The notes beneath the pieces are model-generated. The model saw only the letters and a list, made by a program, of their open reading frames with translations, was not told the origin of the DNA and ran no database searches. DNA of 32,652 nt from an uncultured Parafilimonas sp. (GTDB lineage Bacteria > Bacteroidota > Bacteroidia > Chitinophagales > Chitinophagaceae), in assembly GCA_903882935.1 (NCBI GenBank), contig CAIRZB010000064.1:1-32652 (forward strand), read 5' to 3'. The position numbers and the translations under genes are program-made. Positions 1 through 7,510 of the stretch are shown here, one piece after another (the first letter of the stretch is position 1; each line of letters opens with the position of its first letter).

Positions 1-1
1 C

Positions 2-1150
2 GAGCAAACAGGCAGGGCCATACTAAACGGCCTTAGCAGCGATGACCGGATGATATTTCTTTCATCGTCAAAAGGTGTAGAATTGTCGCACTTTATTGAA
101 CTTTTGGACGAAAAAAATAAAAAAGCAGCCCATAACCTACTTGGCTACCCCGATAATAGCGTTGCCAGGCTTATTAATACAGATTTTGCCACGATAAATA
201 AAGGCATGACGGTGGGGGAAGCCATTGAACACTTGAGGAAATTTCACCACGACACCGAGGCCGCCAACGTTATTTATGTAGTGGATGACGAGGGCAAGCT
301 GATAGACGACATACCTGTGCGAAGGTTTGTACTGAACGACCCACAGAAAAAGATAGAAGATATAATGGACGGCTACTATGAGGCCCTGAACATAGCCGAC
401 AAGACAGAAACGGCCATTGATAAGTTTAAGGAGTACGACCGTATAGTGTTGCCCGTTACCAATGATGACAATGTTTTGCTGGGCGTTATTACCATTGACG
501 ATGTGATAGACGTGGCCGAACAGAAGGATACCGAAGACATACAAAAATTCGGCGGTATGGAAAGCCTGGACTACCCTTACGTAAAAACACCGGTTTTCAC
601 CTTAATACAAAAGCGCGCAGGCTGGCTTATTATATTGTTCCTAAGCGAGATGCTTACCACCACTGCCATGGGCCATTTTAACGACGAAATTGCTAAGGCC
701 ACAGTGCTGGCCATTTTTATACCCCTGGTAATTTCCAGTGGCGGCAACGGCGGTTCCCAAGCTGCAACCCTCATCATACGTGCCATGGCCCTTAGGGAGC
801 TTACCCTAAAAAACTGGTGGTATGTAATGCGCCGCGAAATTTTCTCGGGCCTAATACTCGGGCTTATATTGGGCAGTATTGGTTTTTTACGTATTATAAT
901 ATGGCAAAAGCTAGGCTTTTACGACTATGGGCAATATTGGTTGTTATTGGCTACCACAGTGGCACTTTCCCTTATCGGTATCATTTTATGGGGCACTTTG
1001 AGCGGCTCTATGATACCCATGATACTTAAGAAATTCAAACTTGACCCGGCCACATCATCTGCCCCATTTGTAGCAACCCTTGTGGATGTTACCGGCCTGA
1101 TAATATATTTTACCATTGCCGCGGTGCTTTTAAAGGGTAAGTTGCTTTAA
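2..1150 (+). CDS. mgtE: Magnesium transporter MgtE, 5' end outside the window
   Basis: This is the carboxy-terminal part of an MgtE-type Mg2+ channel of the inner membrane. The reading frame is open to the left window edge, so the ATG at 50 is internal and the N-terminal regulatory domain is mostly missing. Visible parts are the end of the MgtE N domain, two CBS domains (from about TDFATINKG through GVITIDDVIDVAEQ), then about five membrane helices. The pore-region signature SSGGNGGSQAATL is intact, and the last helix carries an Asp in FVATLVDVTGL, where the Thermus protein binds Mg2+ (family knowledge). In this family the CBS domains sense cytoplasmic Mg2+ and close the pore. It is followed by a gene-free stretch of 1.1 kb, so it ends its transcription unit. 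The family call is secure. Confidence 0.96.
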   Translation, partial: EQTGRAILNGLSSDDRMIFLSSSKGVELSHFIELLDEKNKKAAHNLLGYPDNSVARLINTDFATINKGMTVGEAIEHLRKFHHDTEAANVIYVVDDEGKLIDDIPVRRFVLNDPQKKIEDIMDGYYEALNIADKTETAIDKFKEYDRIVLPVTNDDNVLLGVITIDDVIDVAEQKDTEDIQKFGGMESLDYPYVKTPVFTLIQKRAGWLIILFLSEMLTTTAMGHFNDEIAKATVLAIFIPLVISSGGNGGSQAATLIIRAMALRELTLKNWWYVMRREIFSGLILGLILGSIGFLRIIIWQKLGFYDYGQYWLLLATTVALSLIGIILWGTLSGSMIPMILKKFKLDPATSSAPFVATLVDVTGLIIYFTIAAVLLKGKLL

Positions 1151-1289
1151 CCAAGGATGGCATTTATTAAACACGCCAATGGCGTTTTCCATATGAAGAA
1201 CAAATGAAGCTATAACGAAAAGCCCCTGAGTTATTGAGCATGGCAAAAATTTGCAACTAATACTACACAAGCAAAACCAAGCGATACGA

Positions 1290-1534
1290 AAAATCATTTC
1301 CGGCTAAGGCATTGATATAGTTTTGGAACATGGCGACACCATTTTTATCCCCGTTGGTTACCAGCACAATATGTAATATGTAGAAAGTGGGCTTTCTATT
1401 AGCCTAAGGGGTTAACAATACTGCATCGGCCAAAGTAAAAGGCTTGTAGAGCAAAGCGGTCATACGCAAAATTGATACACTTGTTAAAAAAAATGGCACG
1501 ATGGTAAGAATAAAAAGCTTATACAGCCAAATAA
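1290..1534 (+). pseudogene. Remnant of a cupin-like (JmjC/cupin_8) domain gene
   Basis: Translating all three plus frames gives consecutive pieces that read like the C-terminus of Bacteroidota cupin-like proteins. YEKSFPA lies in one frame (about 1282-1304). GIDIVLEHGDTIFIPVGYQ continues from 1308 in another, followed by HNM, a stop at 1374, and YVESGLSISLRG up to a stop at 1413. AKVKGL, a stop at 1447 and SKAVIRKIDTLVKK follow in a third frame (1429-1491). MARW, two stops and KAYTAK end at 1534. The order matches the family pattern: a GD.(L/I)F(I/M)P.GY.H metal-site strand, a Y.(E/D).G(F/L)S.SLR strand, then a helical tail with W..(Y/M)K. At least four in-frame stops and three frame changes show it is dead. 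The N-terminal two thirds were not found. Family assignment is by recalled motif, not by search. Confidence 0.65.
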
Positions 1535-1607
1535 AGCACTTTTAACCTATAGCCTGAAACTGTTTGGCAAGTTTGGTTAGCAAATATGAGCTGACTATAA
1601 AAATACA

Positions 1608-1629
1608 ACGGCGGTTAGAAAACCGCCGT
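1608..1629 (-). terminator. Hairpin 1 of the tandem array, terminator-like on the minus strand
   Basis: Arms ACGGCGGTT (1608-1616) and AACCGCCGT (1621-1629) pair perfectly around AGAA. Read on the minus strand the stem is followed by a T-rich run (TTGTATTTTTATAG), the layout of a Rho-independent terminator. On the plus strand there is no T-run after it. Confidence 0.55.
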
Positions 1630-1802
1630 CATTGCGTCAAATTTGTAACCCCCAAAATATAATCGATTGCGAACCTGTTTTTATTACATTGTGATACAAA
1701 AATGCTCCTTTGCTACATATAAAACCAAGTGGCTTACCACAAATGCGCTGGTGATTTTTCACCCAGCCTTACTAATGTTACTTTTTCTCAGCCAAAAAAC
1801 AA

Positions 1803-1824
1803 ACGGTGGTTAGAAAACCACCGT
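1803..1824 (-). terminator. Hairpin 2 of the tandem array, with a compensatory base-pair change
   Basis: Arms ACGGTGGTT (1803-1811) and AACCACCGT (1816-1824) pair perfectly around AGAA. Compared with hairpins 1 and 3, a C-G pair is replaced by T-A, a covariant change that keeps the stem. The minus-strand tail is TTGTTTTTTGG. Confidence 0.6.
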
Positions 1825-1992
1825 GAAATGTCAGCATATAACCCCCAATGAAAACGTTTATAAACAGATAAATATTTATTGCCTTGTGTGCCACAAATAT
1901 CAAACGGCTAATTAATGACAACACGGTGATTTTACACAGAAACTTCGGTGATTTTCCTTTTTTTTCAAAAACTGGGTATATGCAAAAAATAA

Positions 1993-2014
1993 ACGGCGGT
2001 TAGAAAACCGCCGT
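1993..2014 (-). terminator. Hairpin 3 of the tandem array, terminator-like on the minus strand
   Basis: Arms ACGGCGGTT (1993-2001) and AACCGCCGT (2006-2014) pair perfectly around AGAA; the minus-strand tail is TTATTTTTTGC. No gene ends just upstream on the minus strand (galM is on the plus strand), so what it would terminate is unknown. Confidence 0.55.
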
Positions 2015-2153
2015 TGTTTGTGTCAGCATATAACTCCAATGAGAAAAATTGTAGATTTTCATAGATTGCAACGGCTCCCCCGAACCATTTGCTTTAGAAT
2101 GTAAAGGTGGCTAGTTTGCACCGTGCACAAACAGTGATTTCACACAGGGACCC

Positions 2154-2169
2154 ATGTGATTTTTCACAT
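2154..2169. promoter_or_regulatory. Perfect palindrome ATGTGA-N4-TCACAT upstream of galM
   Basis: A 6-bp inverted repeat with a TTTT spacer, centred about 91 bases before the galM start. The half-site TGTGA is that of CRP/FNR-superfamily operators; the 4-base spacer is the FNR rather than the CRP spacing. A related site, GGTGA-N4-TCACC, lies at 1750-1763. It could be an operator or simply the distal part of the repeat unit. Confidence 0.35.
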
Positions 2170-2252
2170 CCCCCCGGCGTATTTTTATATATGCAGATAA
2201 TTTTTACCGTGTTGTCATAAATCTGCTTACTTTAACGGCAAAAATTTACCTA

Positions 2253-3200
2253 ATGGCATTCAGTGTTTTGGTACAGGAGGGCATTTTCCCCATCATTCAT
2301 TTAAAAGACCAACAATACAACTGCTCCGCAGAAATCTATTCGTTCGGGGCATTGCTAAACGCGTTTACAATAACCAAAGCAGGCACCAACCACAACGTTA
2401 TTGCCGGCTTTGCCAGCCCGCAAGATGCGGTAGACAGTATTACTGCCGGTTTTAAAAGTGCCAAGCTTTCGCCATTTGTTTGCCGCGTAACACAAGGCAA
2501 ATACAGGTTTAATAACCAAGAACACTCAATTAAAAAATTCTTTCTGGGTGAAGAAGCGATACATGGGCTGTTGTTTGATGCCACTTTTTCGATATTAGAC
2601 AAAGGCGTAAACAGCAAAGGCGCTTTTGTAAAGCTGGGCTACGAGTACAATAATACTGCTGAGGGGTTTCCTTTTAAGTACAACACCCAAATAACATATA
2701 CATTAAAAAACCACGGGGTACTCTCTTTAGAAACAGTAGTGACTAACACCGGCGATACCGACATGCCATTGACTGACGGCTGGCACCCTTACTTTAACTT
2801 GGGCTGCACCGTTAACGACCTGTTGGTTCAAATTAATGCCACCGAGGTTCTGGAGTTTAACGAAAGCCTTGTGCCTACAGGCAAAACCGTTGAAAACATT
2901 GCATTTGCAACACCCAAACACCTTGGCGAAACATTTTTTGACAATTGTTTTGTTGTGAATGAAGCCCAAAAAACAGCTTGCACACTTACAAACGAAACCA
3001 ACGGGCTAACGGTAACCATTGAGGCTGTTGCCGGCTACCCCTACCTTCAGGTATACACACCACCCCACCGCACAAGCATAGCCGTGGAAAACCTGAGTGG
3101 CGCGCCTAATGCCTTTAACAATGGCATAGGTTTAATTATTGCCAAACCATCCGAACCTCATATTTTTGTAAACGATTACACTGTGTACTTACCAGCCTAA
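2253..3200 (+). CDS. galM: Aldose 1-epimerase (mutarotase), GalM-type
   Basis: A 315-residue cytoplasmic protein expected to interconvert alpha and beta anomers of galactose or a related aldose. It has no signal peptide. Family features are the beta-sandwich pattern, GWHPYFNLG with the presumed catalytic His in the middle, and AVENLSGAPNAFNNG near the C-terminus with the presumed catalytic Glu. The start MAFSVLVQEG is the first ATG after a TACTTTAA box at 2228-2235. It lies only 9 bases upstream of galK on the same strand, which supports a two-gene operon supplying alpha-galactose to the kinase. The family also contains glucose-6-phosphate 1-epimerase-like members; the galK partner makes galactose the best guess. 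Confidence 0.9.
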   Translation: MAFSVLVQEGIFPIIHLKDQQYNCSAEIYSFGALLNAFTITKAGTNHNVIAGFASPQDAVDSITAGFKSAKLSPFVCRVTQGKYRFNNQEHSIKKFFLGEEAIHGLLFDATFSILDKGVNSKGAFVKLGYEYNNTAEGFPFKYNTQITYTLKNHGVLSLETVVTNTGDTDMPLTDGWHPYFNLGCTVNDLLVQINATEVLEFNESLVPTGKTVENIAFATPKHLGETFFDNCFVVNEAQKTACTLTNETNGLTVTIEAVAGYPYLQVYTPPHRTSIAVENLSGAPNAFNNGIGLIIAKPSEPHIFVNDYTVYLPA

Positions 3201-3209
3201 CTAACTAAT

Positions 3210-4364
3210 ATGATTTTTACTGGCCACGAGATTGCAGATATTTTTAAAGAAAAGTTTAGCAAAGAACCCAAATTATTTTTTTCGCCGGGCCGTATAAATT
3301 TAATTGGGGAACATGTAGACTATAATGACGGTTTTGTGATGCCGGCAGCAATTGACAAGGGAGTATATTTTGCTATAGCACCTAACAATACTGATTTTAT
3401 AAATGTATTTAGTGCGGATATGCAGGATGAGCTGCATATAACCCTAGGGGGAATTCACAAAATGAGTGGCTGGAAAAATTACATCCTCGGGGTGGCTGAC
3501 CAACTGATACAACGTGGCTACCCCATTGGCGGCTTTGACGTTGCTTTTGGCGGCAATTTGCCTGTGGGTGCTGGCCTTTCTTCATCCGCAGCGGTTGAGT
3601 GCGGGCTTGCATTTGCGCTGAATGAGACTTTTAACTTGGGCATAAGCCGCATTGACATTGCAGTTATTTGCCAAAAAGCCGAACACACCTACCCCGGCGT
3701 ACAATGTGGTATAATGGACCAGTTTGCAAGCGTTATGGGTAAGCAAAATAAAGTGCTGCTGCTTGATTGTAACACACTACACTACGAAACACTGCCGTTT
3801 AATGCAAACGACTACACAATTGTATTAATTAACTCTTTGGTACACCATTCACTTGACGGAGGGGAATATAATGTACGCAGGAAGCAAAGCGAAAAAGGGT
3901 TAGGGGTTTTGAAAAAGAAATTCCCTTCGGCCAATACCTTTAGGGATATTACACCCGAACAAGTAATTGAAAACGAAAAAGCCTTTGACGACCGGGACGT
4001 GTATAACAGGTGCCTTTATGTTACCGAAGAGATTGCGCGTACAAAAAGGGCTGCAGGCCTGCTAAAAGCCGATGACATAGAAGCCTTTGGCAAACTTATG
4101 TTTGCCACACACGACGGCCTTAGCCGTTTATACGATGTTAGTTGCGAAGAGCTTGATTTTTTGGTAACCCTTGCCAAACAACATGCGGAAATAATAGGCG
4201 CGAGAATGATGGGCGGCGGCTTTGGCGGCTGTACGATTAACTTGATAAAAAAAGAAAAGGTTGTTGAAATAACCGAATTGATGCAAACCCAATATGAGCA
4301 AAAATTCGGCATACACGCCGAGGTGTATGTGATGAGCCTTTCAGACGGCACGCATGCGCTATAA
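3210..4364 (+). CDS. galK: Galactokinase
   Basis: A 384-residue GHMP-family kinase that phosphorylates alpha-D-galactose to galactose 1-phosphate with ATP, the first committed step of the Leloir pathway. All three signatures are present: the galactokinase motif PGRINLIGEHVDYND (residues 26-40), the ATP loop LPVGAGLSSSAAVE (117-130), and GARMMGGGFGGC (330-341). Arg28 and Asp170 (CGIMDQ) fit the catalytic Arg/Asp pair of the family. Length is normal. galM lies immediately upstream. The uridylyltransferase and UDP-galactose 4-epimerase genes (galT, galE) are not in this window. A hairpin with one mismatch (arms 4375-4386 and 4411-4422) lies between galK and the convergent ridA and may serve both as a stop. 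Confidence 0.97.
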   Translation: MIFTGHEIADIFKEKFSKEPKLFFSPGRINLIGEHVDYNDGFVMPAAIDKGVYFAIAPNNTDFINVFSADMQDELHITLGGIHKMSGWKNYILGVADQLIQRGYPIGGFDVAFGGNLPVGAGLSSSAAVECGLAFALNETFNLGISRIDIAVICQKAEHTYPGVQCGIMDQFASVMGKQNKVLLLDCNTLHYETLPFNANDYTIVLINSLVHHSLDGGEYNVRRKQSEKGLGVLKKKFPSANTFRDITPEQVIENEKAFDDRDVYNRCLYVTEEIARTKRAAGLLKADDIEAFGKLMFATHDGLSRLYDVSCEELDFLVTLAKQHAEIIGARMMGGGFGGCTINLIKKEKVVEITELMQTQYEQKFGIHAEVYVMSLSDGTHAL

Positions 4365-4442
4365 ATAGCGCAAAGGCTAACCGATAACTTCGTGATTTTT
4401 TCAGCCCTTCTATCAGTTAGCCACCACTGCAATGGTTAAATA

Positions 4443-4829
4443 CTACAGGCTAACTGTTGCCACAACGCTAATTTCCACGTTAACAGCTTTTGGCAATCCC
4501 TTTACGGCAACTGTTTCACGGGCCGGGTAATCGCCGTTAAAATAGCTGCCATACACTGCATTCACTTCGGCAAACAGCGCCATATCACTTAAAAATATGG
4601 TGGTTTTCACAATATGCTCAAAGGTAATCTTAGCCTCATCCAGTATCGCCTTCAAGTTGGCCATCACTTGGTGTGCCTCTTCCGTTATGCTGCTGCTAAC
4701 CAGTTCGCCAGTGGCTGGCACAATAGCAATTTGCCCGCTTACAAAAATTAAATCGCCGGCTTTTACGGCTTGGTTATACGGGCCAATAGGCGCTGGTGCT
4801 TTTTCTGTGTTGATTATTTGTTTTGACAT
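4443..4829 (-). CDS. ridA: RidA/YjgF family protein (2-iminobutanoate/2-iminopropanoate deaminase)
   Basis: A 128-residue cytoplasmic protein of the RidA (YER057c/UK114) family, which as a trimer hydrolyses reactive enamine/imine products of PLP enzymes to 2-ketoacids and ammonia. It shows the usual start region TEKAPAPIGPYNQAVKAGDLIFVSGQ, the central VMANLKAILDEA helix, and the C-terminal PARETVAVKGLPK..VEIS with the substrate-carboxylate Arg. Its ATG follows the stop of the upstream membrane protein gene after two bases (TAG-TT-ATG), so the two are probably translationally coupled. Confidence 0.95.
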   Translation of the reverse strand: MSKQIINTEKAPAPIGPYNQAVKAGDLIFVSGQIAIVPATGELVSSSITEEAHQVMANLKAILDEAKITFEHIVKTTIFLSDMALFAEVNAVYGSYFNGDYPARETVAVKGLPKAVNVEISVVATVSL

Positions 4830-4831
4830 AA

Positions 4832-5320
4832 CTATTTCTCAGCAGTTTTAATGTTTGAAATAATAAATTTTAGCTCTTCAGGGGTTAGCTGGTCTATTTT
4901 AATAATAAAAACTTGGGCAGTGCTTACATGCAGTAACAAAAAATTATTTATCACTGAATGCTTTATCACATAACGCCAGTCTAAAAAGCCCTCGGCACCT
5001 TCGGCAACGTAGTATATTTTTCTATCGTTAAGGGTATAGGTAAAGTTTTCTTGCAACAATTTATTCGAATCGTATTGTTTTTGGGCTGCTCCGTACAATA
5101 GAAACGGATACAAAACAGTAACAATAACAAAAAAAACAGGTAGAAAAGGGGTATCGCTTGTAAACAAGCTAATGTACCGAAGCCATTGAAATAGTAAAAG
5201 CACAAAGCTAGCAATACCTGCAAACAGAATTATCGCTGAAATAGATTGCTTATACATCAATTTCAAGGTCAGTTTTGCAAAATCTTTTTGGGATACAAGT
5301 GTTTCAACTTCAACTACCAT
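4832..5320 (-). CDS. YcxB-like membrane protein (hypothetical)
   Basis: A roughly 162-residue protein starting MVVEVETLVSQKDFAKL. Two hydrophobic segments follow: ISAIILFAGIASFVLLLFQW and, a short polar loop later, LPVFFVIVTVLYPFLLYGA. A soluble C-terminal part has the pattern ENFTYTLNDRKIYYVAEGAEGFLDWRYVIKHSV, ending with a hydrophobic strand and PEELKFIISNIK. This layout (two helices, then a PH-like beta domain with a conserved W) matches the YcxB-like family, whose function is unknown. The frame is open to 5401, but that longer start would overlap dcd by 19 bases and adds residues unlike the family, so I place the start at 5320. It sits between dcd (62 bases upstream) and ridA (2 bases downstream). 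Confidence 0.75.
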   Translation of the reverse strand: MVVEVETLVSQKDFAKLTLKLMYKQSISAIILFAGIASFVLLLFQWLRYISLFTSDTPFLPVFFVIVTVLYPFLLYGAAQKQYDSNKLLQENFTYTLNDRKIYYVAEGAEGFLDWRYVIKHSVINNFLLLHVSTAQVFIIKIDQLTPEELKFIISNIKTAEK

Positions 5321-5382
5321 TTGGGCGTATTTATGCTTGCCAGATGATAATAATGAATCAATCAAGCATGAACAAAACCTAC

Positions 5383-5919
5383 CTAAAACAAATTCTTCCA
5401 CATCATGCTTTCAACCGGCTTATTGGGCTGCCCGCTGTATTTGGCATCCTTTTTCTGGTTGTACTTTACCTCAATCTCGCCGTCTACCGGAAAATAGATT
5501 AACTGGCCTATTGGCATGCCTTTGTAAATTTTTACCGGTTGCTTTACTGAAATTTCAAGTGTCCAGTTGCCACAAAACCCCACATCACCCTTACCTGCCG
5601 TGGCATGTATATCAATGCCAAGCCTGCCAGTGGATGATTTGCCTTCCAAAAATGGCACATGGGCATGCGTTTCCGTGTACTCGTCCGTCACCCCCAAATA
5701 AAACACATGGGGCTGTAACACAAAGCCGTCGTCGGGTATTTCAAAATGTTCAATCAGGTTATGCTTTTTGGCATCCAGTATCTCATCCTTGTATTTGGCA
5801 AGCCATTTGCCCAAATGCACATCGTAGCTGTTGCTACCCAAGCATTTACGGTCGTACGGCACAACCTTTATCGTGCCTTTTTCCATTTCTTCCAAAATGC
5901 GTGTGTCAGATAATATCAT
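5383..5919 (-). CDS. dcd: dCTP deaminase
   Basis: A 178-residue trimeric enzyme of the dCTP deaminase/dUTPase fold that converts dCTP to dUTP (or directly to dUMP in bifunctional members), feeding thymidylate synthesis. Recognised parts are GSNSYDVHLG (28-37), the nucleotide-binding segment EGKSSTGRLGIDIHATAG (92-109), and GFCGNWTLEIS with the presumed catalytic Glu122. The frame is open to 5973, but family members begin MILSD at this position, so the start is 5919. It is the first gene of a minus-strand group with the YcxB-like gene and ridA, and is divergent from the phosphopantetheinyl transferase gene. I cannot tell from sequence alone whether it also has dUTPase activity. Confidence 0.94.
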   Translation of the reverse strand: MILSDTRILEEMEKGTIKVVPYDRKCLGSNSYDVHLGKWLAKYKDEILDAKKHNLIEHFEIPDDGFVLQPHVFYLGVTDEYTETHAHVPFLEGKSSTGRLGIDIHATAGKGDVGFCGNWTLEISVKQPVKIYKGMPIGQLIYFPVDGEIEVKYNQKKDAKYSGQPNKPVESMMWKNLF

Positions 5920-6133
5920 TAGTAAGTATTGTTTAATTTGCGTTCTCTCACCGCACCATGCATTTGTTGCCACAAATAATGCCAGCAGAAAAAAATATAA
6001 AAAAGCCTCTGCCGCTAGGTTGTTAAAATCACTGGTGCAACAACCGCCCGTTTTAAATTGCCCTTATCCCCCAGCCTTCCAATTCGTTTGCAATATAAAT
6101 CGTAATTCTGCAAAGTAAATCTGTTACAACAAA

Positions 6134-6778
6134 TTGGCACTATTTTATCAAAACAATATTAGCGGCACCACTAGGATGGGCATTTGGCACATTGAAGAGC
6201 CGGAAGCGTTTTTTCTGCAAAAAGTACCCTTGCAACGCAACATTACCCACCCACACAAACGGCTGCAACACCTTGCCGCACGCTGGCTGCTGCAACACCT
6301 GTTCCCTGATTTTCCTTACAACGAAATTTTGGTGGCCGATACCCGAAAGCCCTATTTGCCAGGGGAGCAGTACCATTTTTCAATATCCCACAGCGGCGAT
6401 TATGCGGCCGCCATCGTAAGCAGCCAGCACAGGGTGGGGTTGGATATTGAAGGGCTGTCACCAAAAATTAGTGCCATCGCCCATAAATTCCTGCATAAAT
6501 CAGATGTTGCCTTTATGCAGGCAGCTAACCTGCAAGGTTTTTCATACAACCATTTGCTGGCCTTTATGTGGAGTGCCAAGGAAAGCCTGTATAAATGGCA
6601 TAGCCTAGGCGGCATAGATTTTAAACAACACCTCCAACTAACTGGGCCGCCAACGCAAACTGGCCCCCAAGGCATACAAATGCCGTTTGTGTTTAGAAAG
6701 AATGCTGAGCAGCCGTTAACCATCAGCGGGTATTTTTTTAACGATGTTTCGTTGGTGCTGGGATGGGTAGTTACCTGA
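6134..6778 (+). CDS. 4'-phosphopantetheinyl transferase (Sfp-type)
   Basis: A 214-residue enzyme that moves 4'-phosphopantetheine from CoA onto a serine of acyl or peptidyl carrier proteins. Motifs are in order: RKPYL (71-75), FSISHSGDYAA (82-92), VGLDIE with Mg2+ ligands Asp104 and Glu106, and FMWSAKESLYKW with Glu150 and Lys154. The start codon is TTG at 6134: the next in-frame ATG would remove MALFYQNNISGTTR, and Bacteroidota homologues as I remember them begin with an equivalent ..LFYQ..I...T...W.I segment. No carrier-protein or NRPS/PKS gene lies nearby, so it probably serves fatty acid synthesis or distant clusters (inference). Confidence 0.92.
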   Translation: MALFYQNNISGTTRMGIWHIEEPEAFFLQKVPLQRNITHPHKRLQHLAARWLLQHLFPDFPYNEILVADTRKPYLPGEQYHFSISHSGDYAAAIVSSQHRVGLDIEGLSPKISAIAHKFLHKSDVAFMQAANLQGFSYNHLLAFMWSAKESLYKWHSLGGIDFKQHLQLTGPPTQTGPQGIQMPFVFRKNAEQPLTISGYFFNDVSLVLGWVVT

Positions 6779-6808
6779 TGCGATTAATTTCCCAATTGGC
6801 CCATTGCC

Positions 6809-7510
6809 CTACAAATCCCCCAGTTGAGGCCGTAACACAAGTTCTTCCACGCAAGCTTGGGGCGAAAGTTTGGAAATGGTAAAAACTAACTCCGCCACAT
6901 CGGCCGCTGCCATTATCCGGTTGGGGTCAACCCCACTGCCGCTCCAACTGTCGGTATAAACGGCACCCGGGTAAACGGCTGTTACCTTAATATTGTGTGG
7001 CTTCATCTCCTCCCGCAGGTTTTTTGAAAACCCAGCCAAGGCAAACTTGCTGATGCTGTAACTGCCGCCGTTGCTGTACGCCTGTAGGGATGCGATGGAA
7101 CACATGTTAAAAATATGTCCTGAACTCGCCTTCATCATCCCTGGCAGCAGTACACGCGTAAGGTGGTAGGCGCTGTAGAGGTTGGTGTTAATCATTTTTT
7201 CCAACACCCCGTCGTCCTCCGCATGCACGCTGCCTGGCAAAAATGATCCTGCGTTGTTTACCAACACATCCACCCGCCCTGCGCTTTCCAATATAAATTT
7301 GCCAAAAGCCAAGGCTTCGGCTTTGTTGCCTAAATCGGCAGCCATGGTATACACCTTGCTTTGCTGGTGTTTTTCTGTAATCTCAGCGGCTGCCAACAAC
7401 AACTGTTCGGCACTACGCGCGCAAATACACAGTATGGCACCCGCTGATGCAAATTTTTCCGCTATGGCCCTGCCTATCCCTTTTGAAGCCCCTGTAATAA
7501 CCACTACCAT
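6809..7510 (-). CDS. Short-chain dehydrogenase/reductase, classical type
   Basis: A 233-residue NAD(P)-dependent oxidoreductase with a Rossmann fold. The coenzyme motif TGASKGIG is at 6-13, NNAG at 85-88, and the catalytic set Ser138, Tyr151 and Lys155 (YSISK) has the normal 13-residue Ser-Tyr spacing. The substrate cannot be predicted. The Arg of ARSAE after the second beta strand fits NADPH preference (inference). It ends convergently with the phosphopantetheinyl transferase gene after 30 bases and starts divergently from the yjjG-like gene, so it is probably monocistronic. Confidence 0.92.
   Translation of the reverse strand: MVVVITGASKGIGRAIAEKFASAGAILCICARSAEQLLLAAAEITEKHQQSKVYTMAADLGNKAEALAFGKFILESAGRVDVLVNNAGSFLPGSVHAEDDGVLEKMINTNLYSAYHLTRVLLPGMMKASSGHIFNMCSIASLQAYSNGGSYSISKFALAGFSKNLREEMKPHNIKVTAVYPGAVYTDSWSGSGVDPNRIMAAADVAELVFTISKLSPQACVEELVLRPQLGDL

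Larger units (their letters stand above)
1608..2190. repeat. Three-unit divergent tandem repeat, about 190-195 bp per unit
   Basis: Units start at 1608, 1803 and 1993. Each begins with a perfect 9-bp hairpin with an AGAA loop. In units 2 and 3 this is followed by a shared stretch (GTCAGCATATAAC then CCAATG). Each unit ends with GTGATTTT(T)CAC-type palindromes (1749-1764; two imperfect copies at about 1924-1957; 2133-2169). Outside these blocks the units are strongly diverged, so the array looks old but the hairpins look maintained. Confidence 0.7.
1151..2252. other. Gene-free 1.1 kb region between mgtE and galM
   Basis: No intact gene is visible here. The left half (about 1290-1534) holds a broken cupin-like gene, listed separately. 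The right half (1608 to about 2190) is a three-unit divergent tandem repeat with hairpins, also listed. The last 60 bases before galM should hold its promoter. At 2228-2235 there is a TACTTTAA box, 17 bases before the galM ATG; a box of the same sequence lies at 8505-8512 before the T9SS gene. I could not place a matching -33 element. Confidence 0.8.

Noticed and set aside
1608-2014. CRISPR-like array from regularly spaced short repeats
   Set aside because: Only three hairpins, about 170 bases of related (not unique) sequence between them, and no cas genes. It is a divergent tandem repeat.
4375-4422. Strong bidirectional terminator between galK and ridA
   Set aside because: The arms (4375-4386, 4411-4422) have one mismatch and a 24-base loop, with only a weak T-run inside the loop; mentioned under galK but not listed as a terminator.
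5321-5401. Longer start for the YcxB-like protein at 5401
   Set aside because: It would overlap dcd and add MEEFVLGRFCSCLIDSLLSS, which is unlike the family's beginning; the ATG at 5320 fits better.
5337-5936. 199-codon plus-strand frame opposite dcd
   Set aside because: It lies almost entirely antisense to dcd, which has full family motifs; its composition (Cys, Pro, His-rich) is that of a shadow frame.
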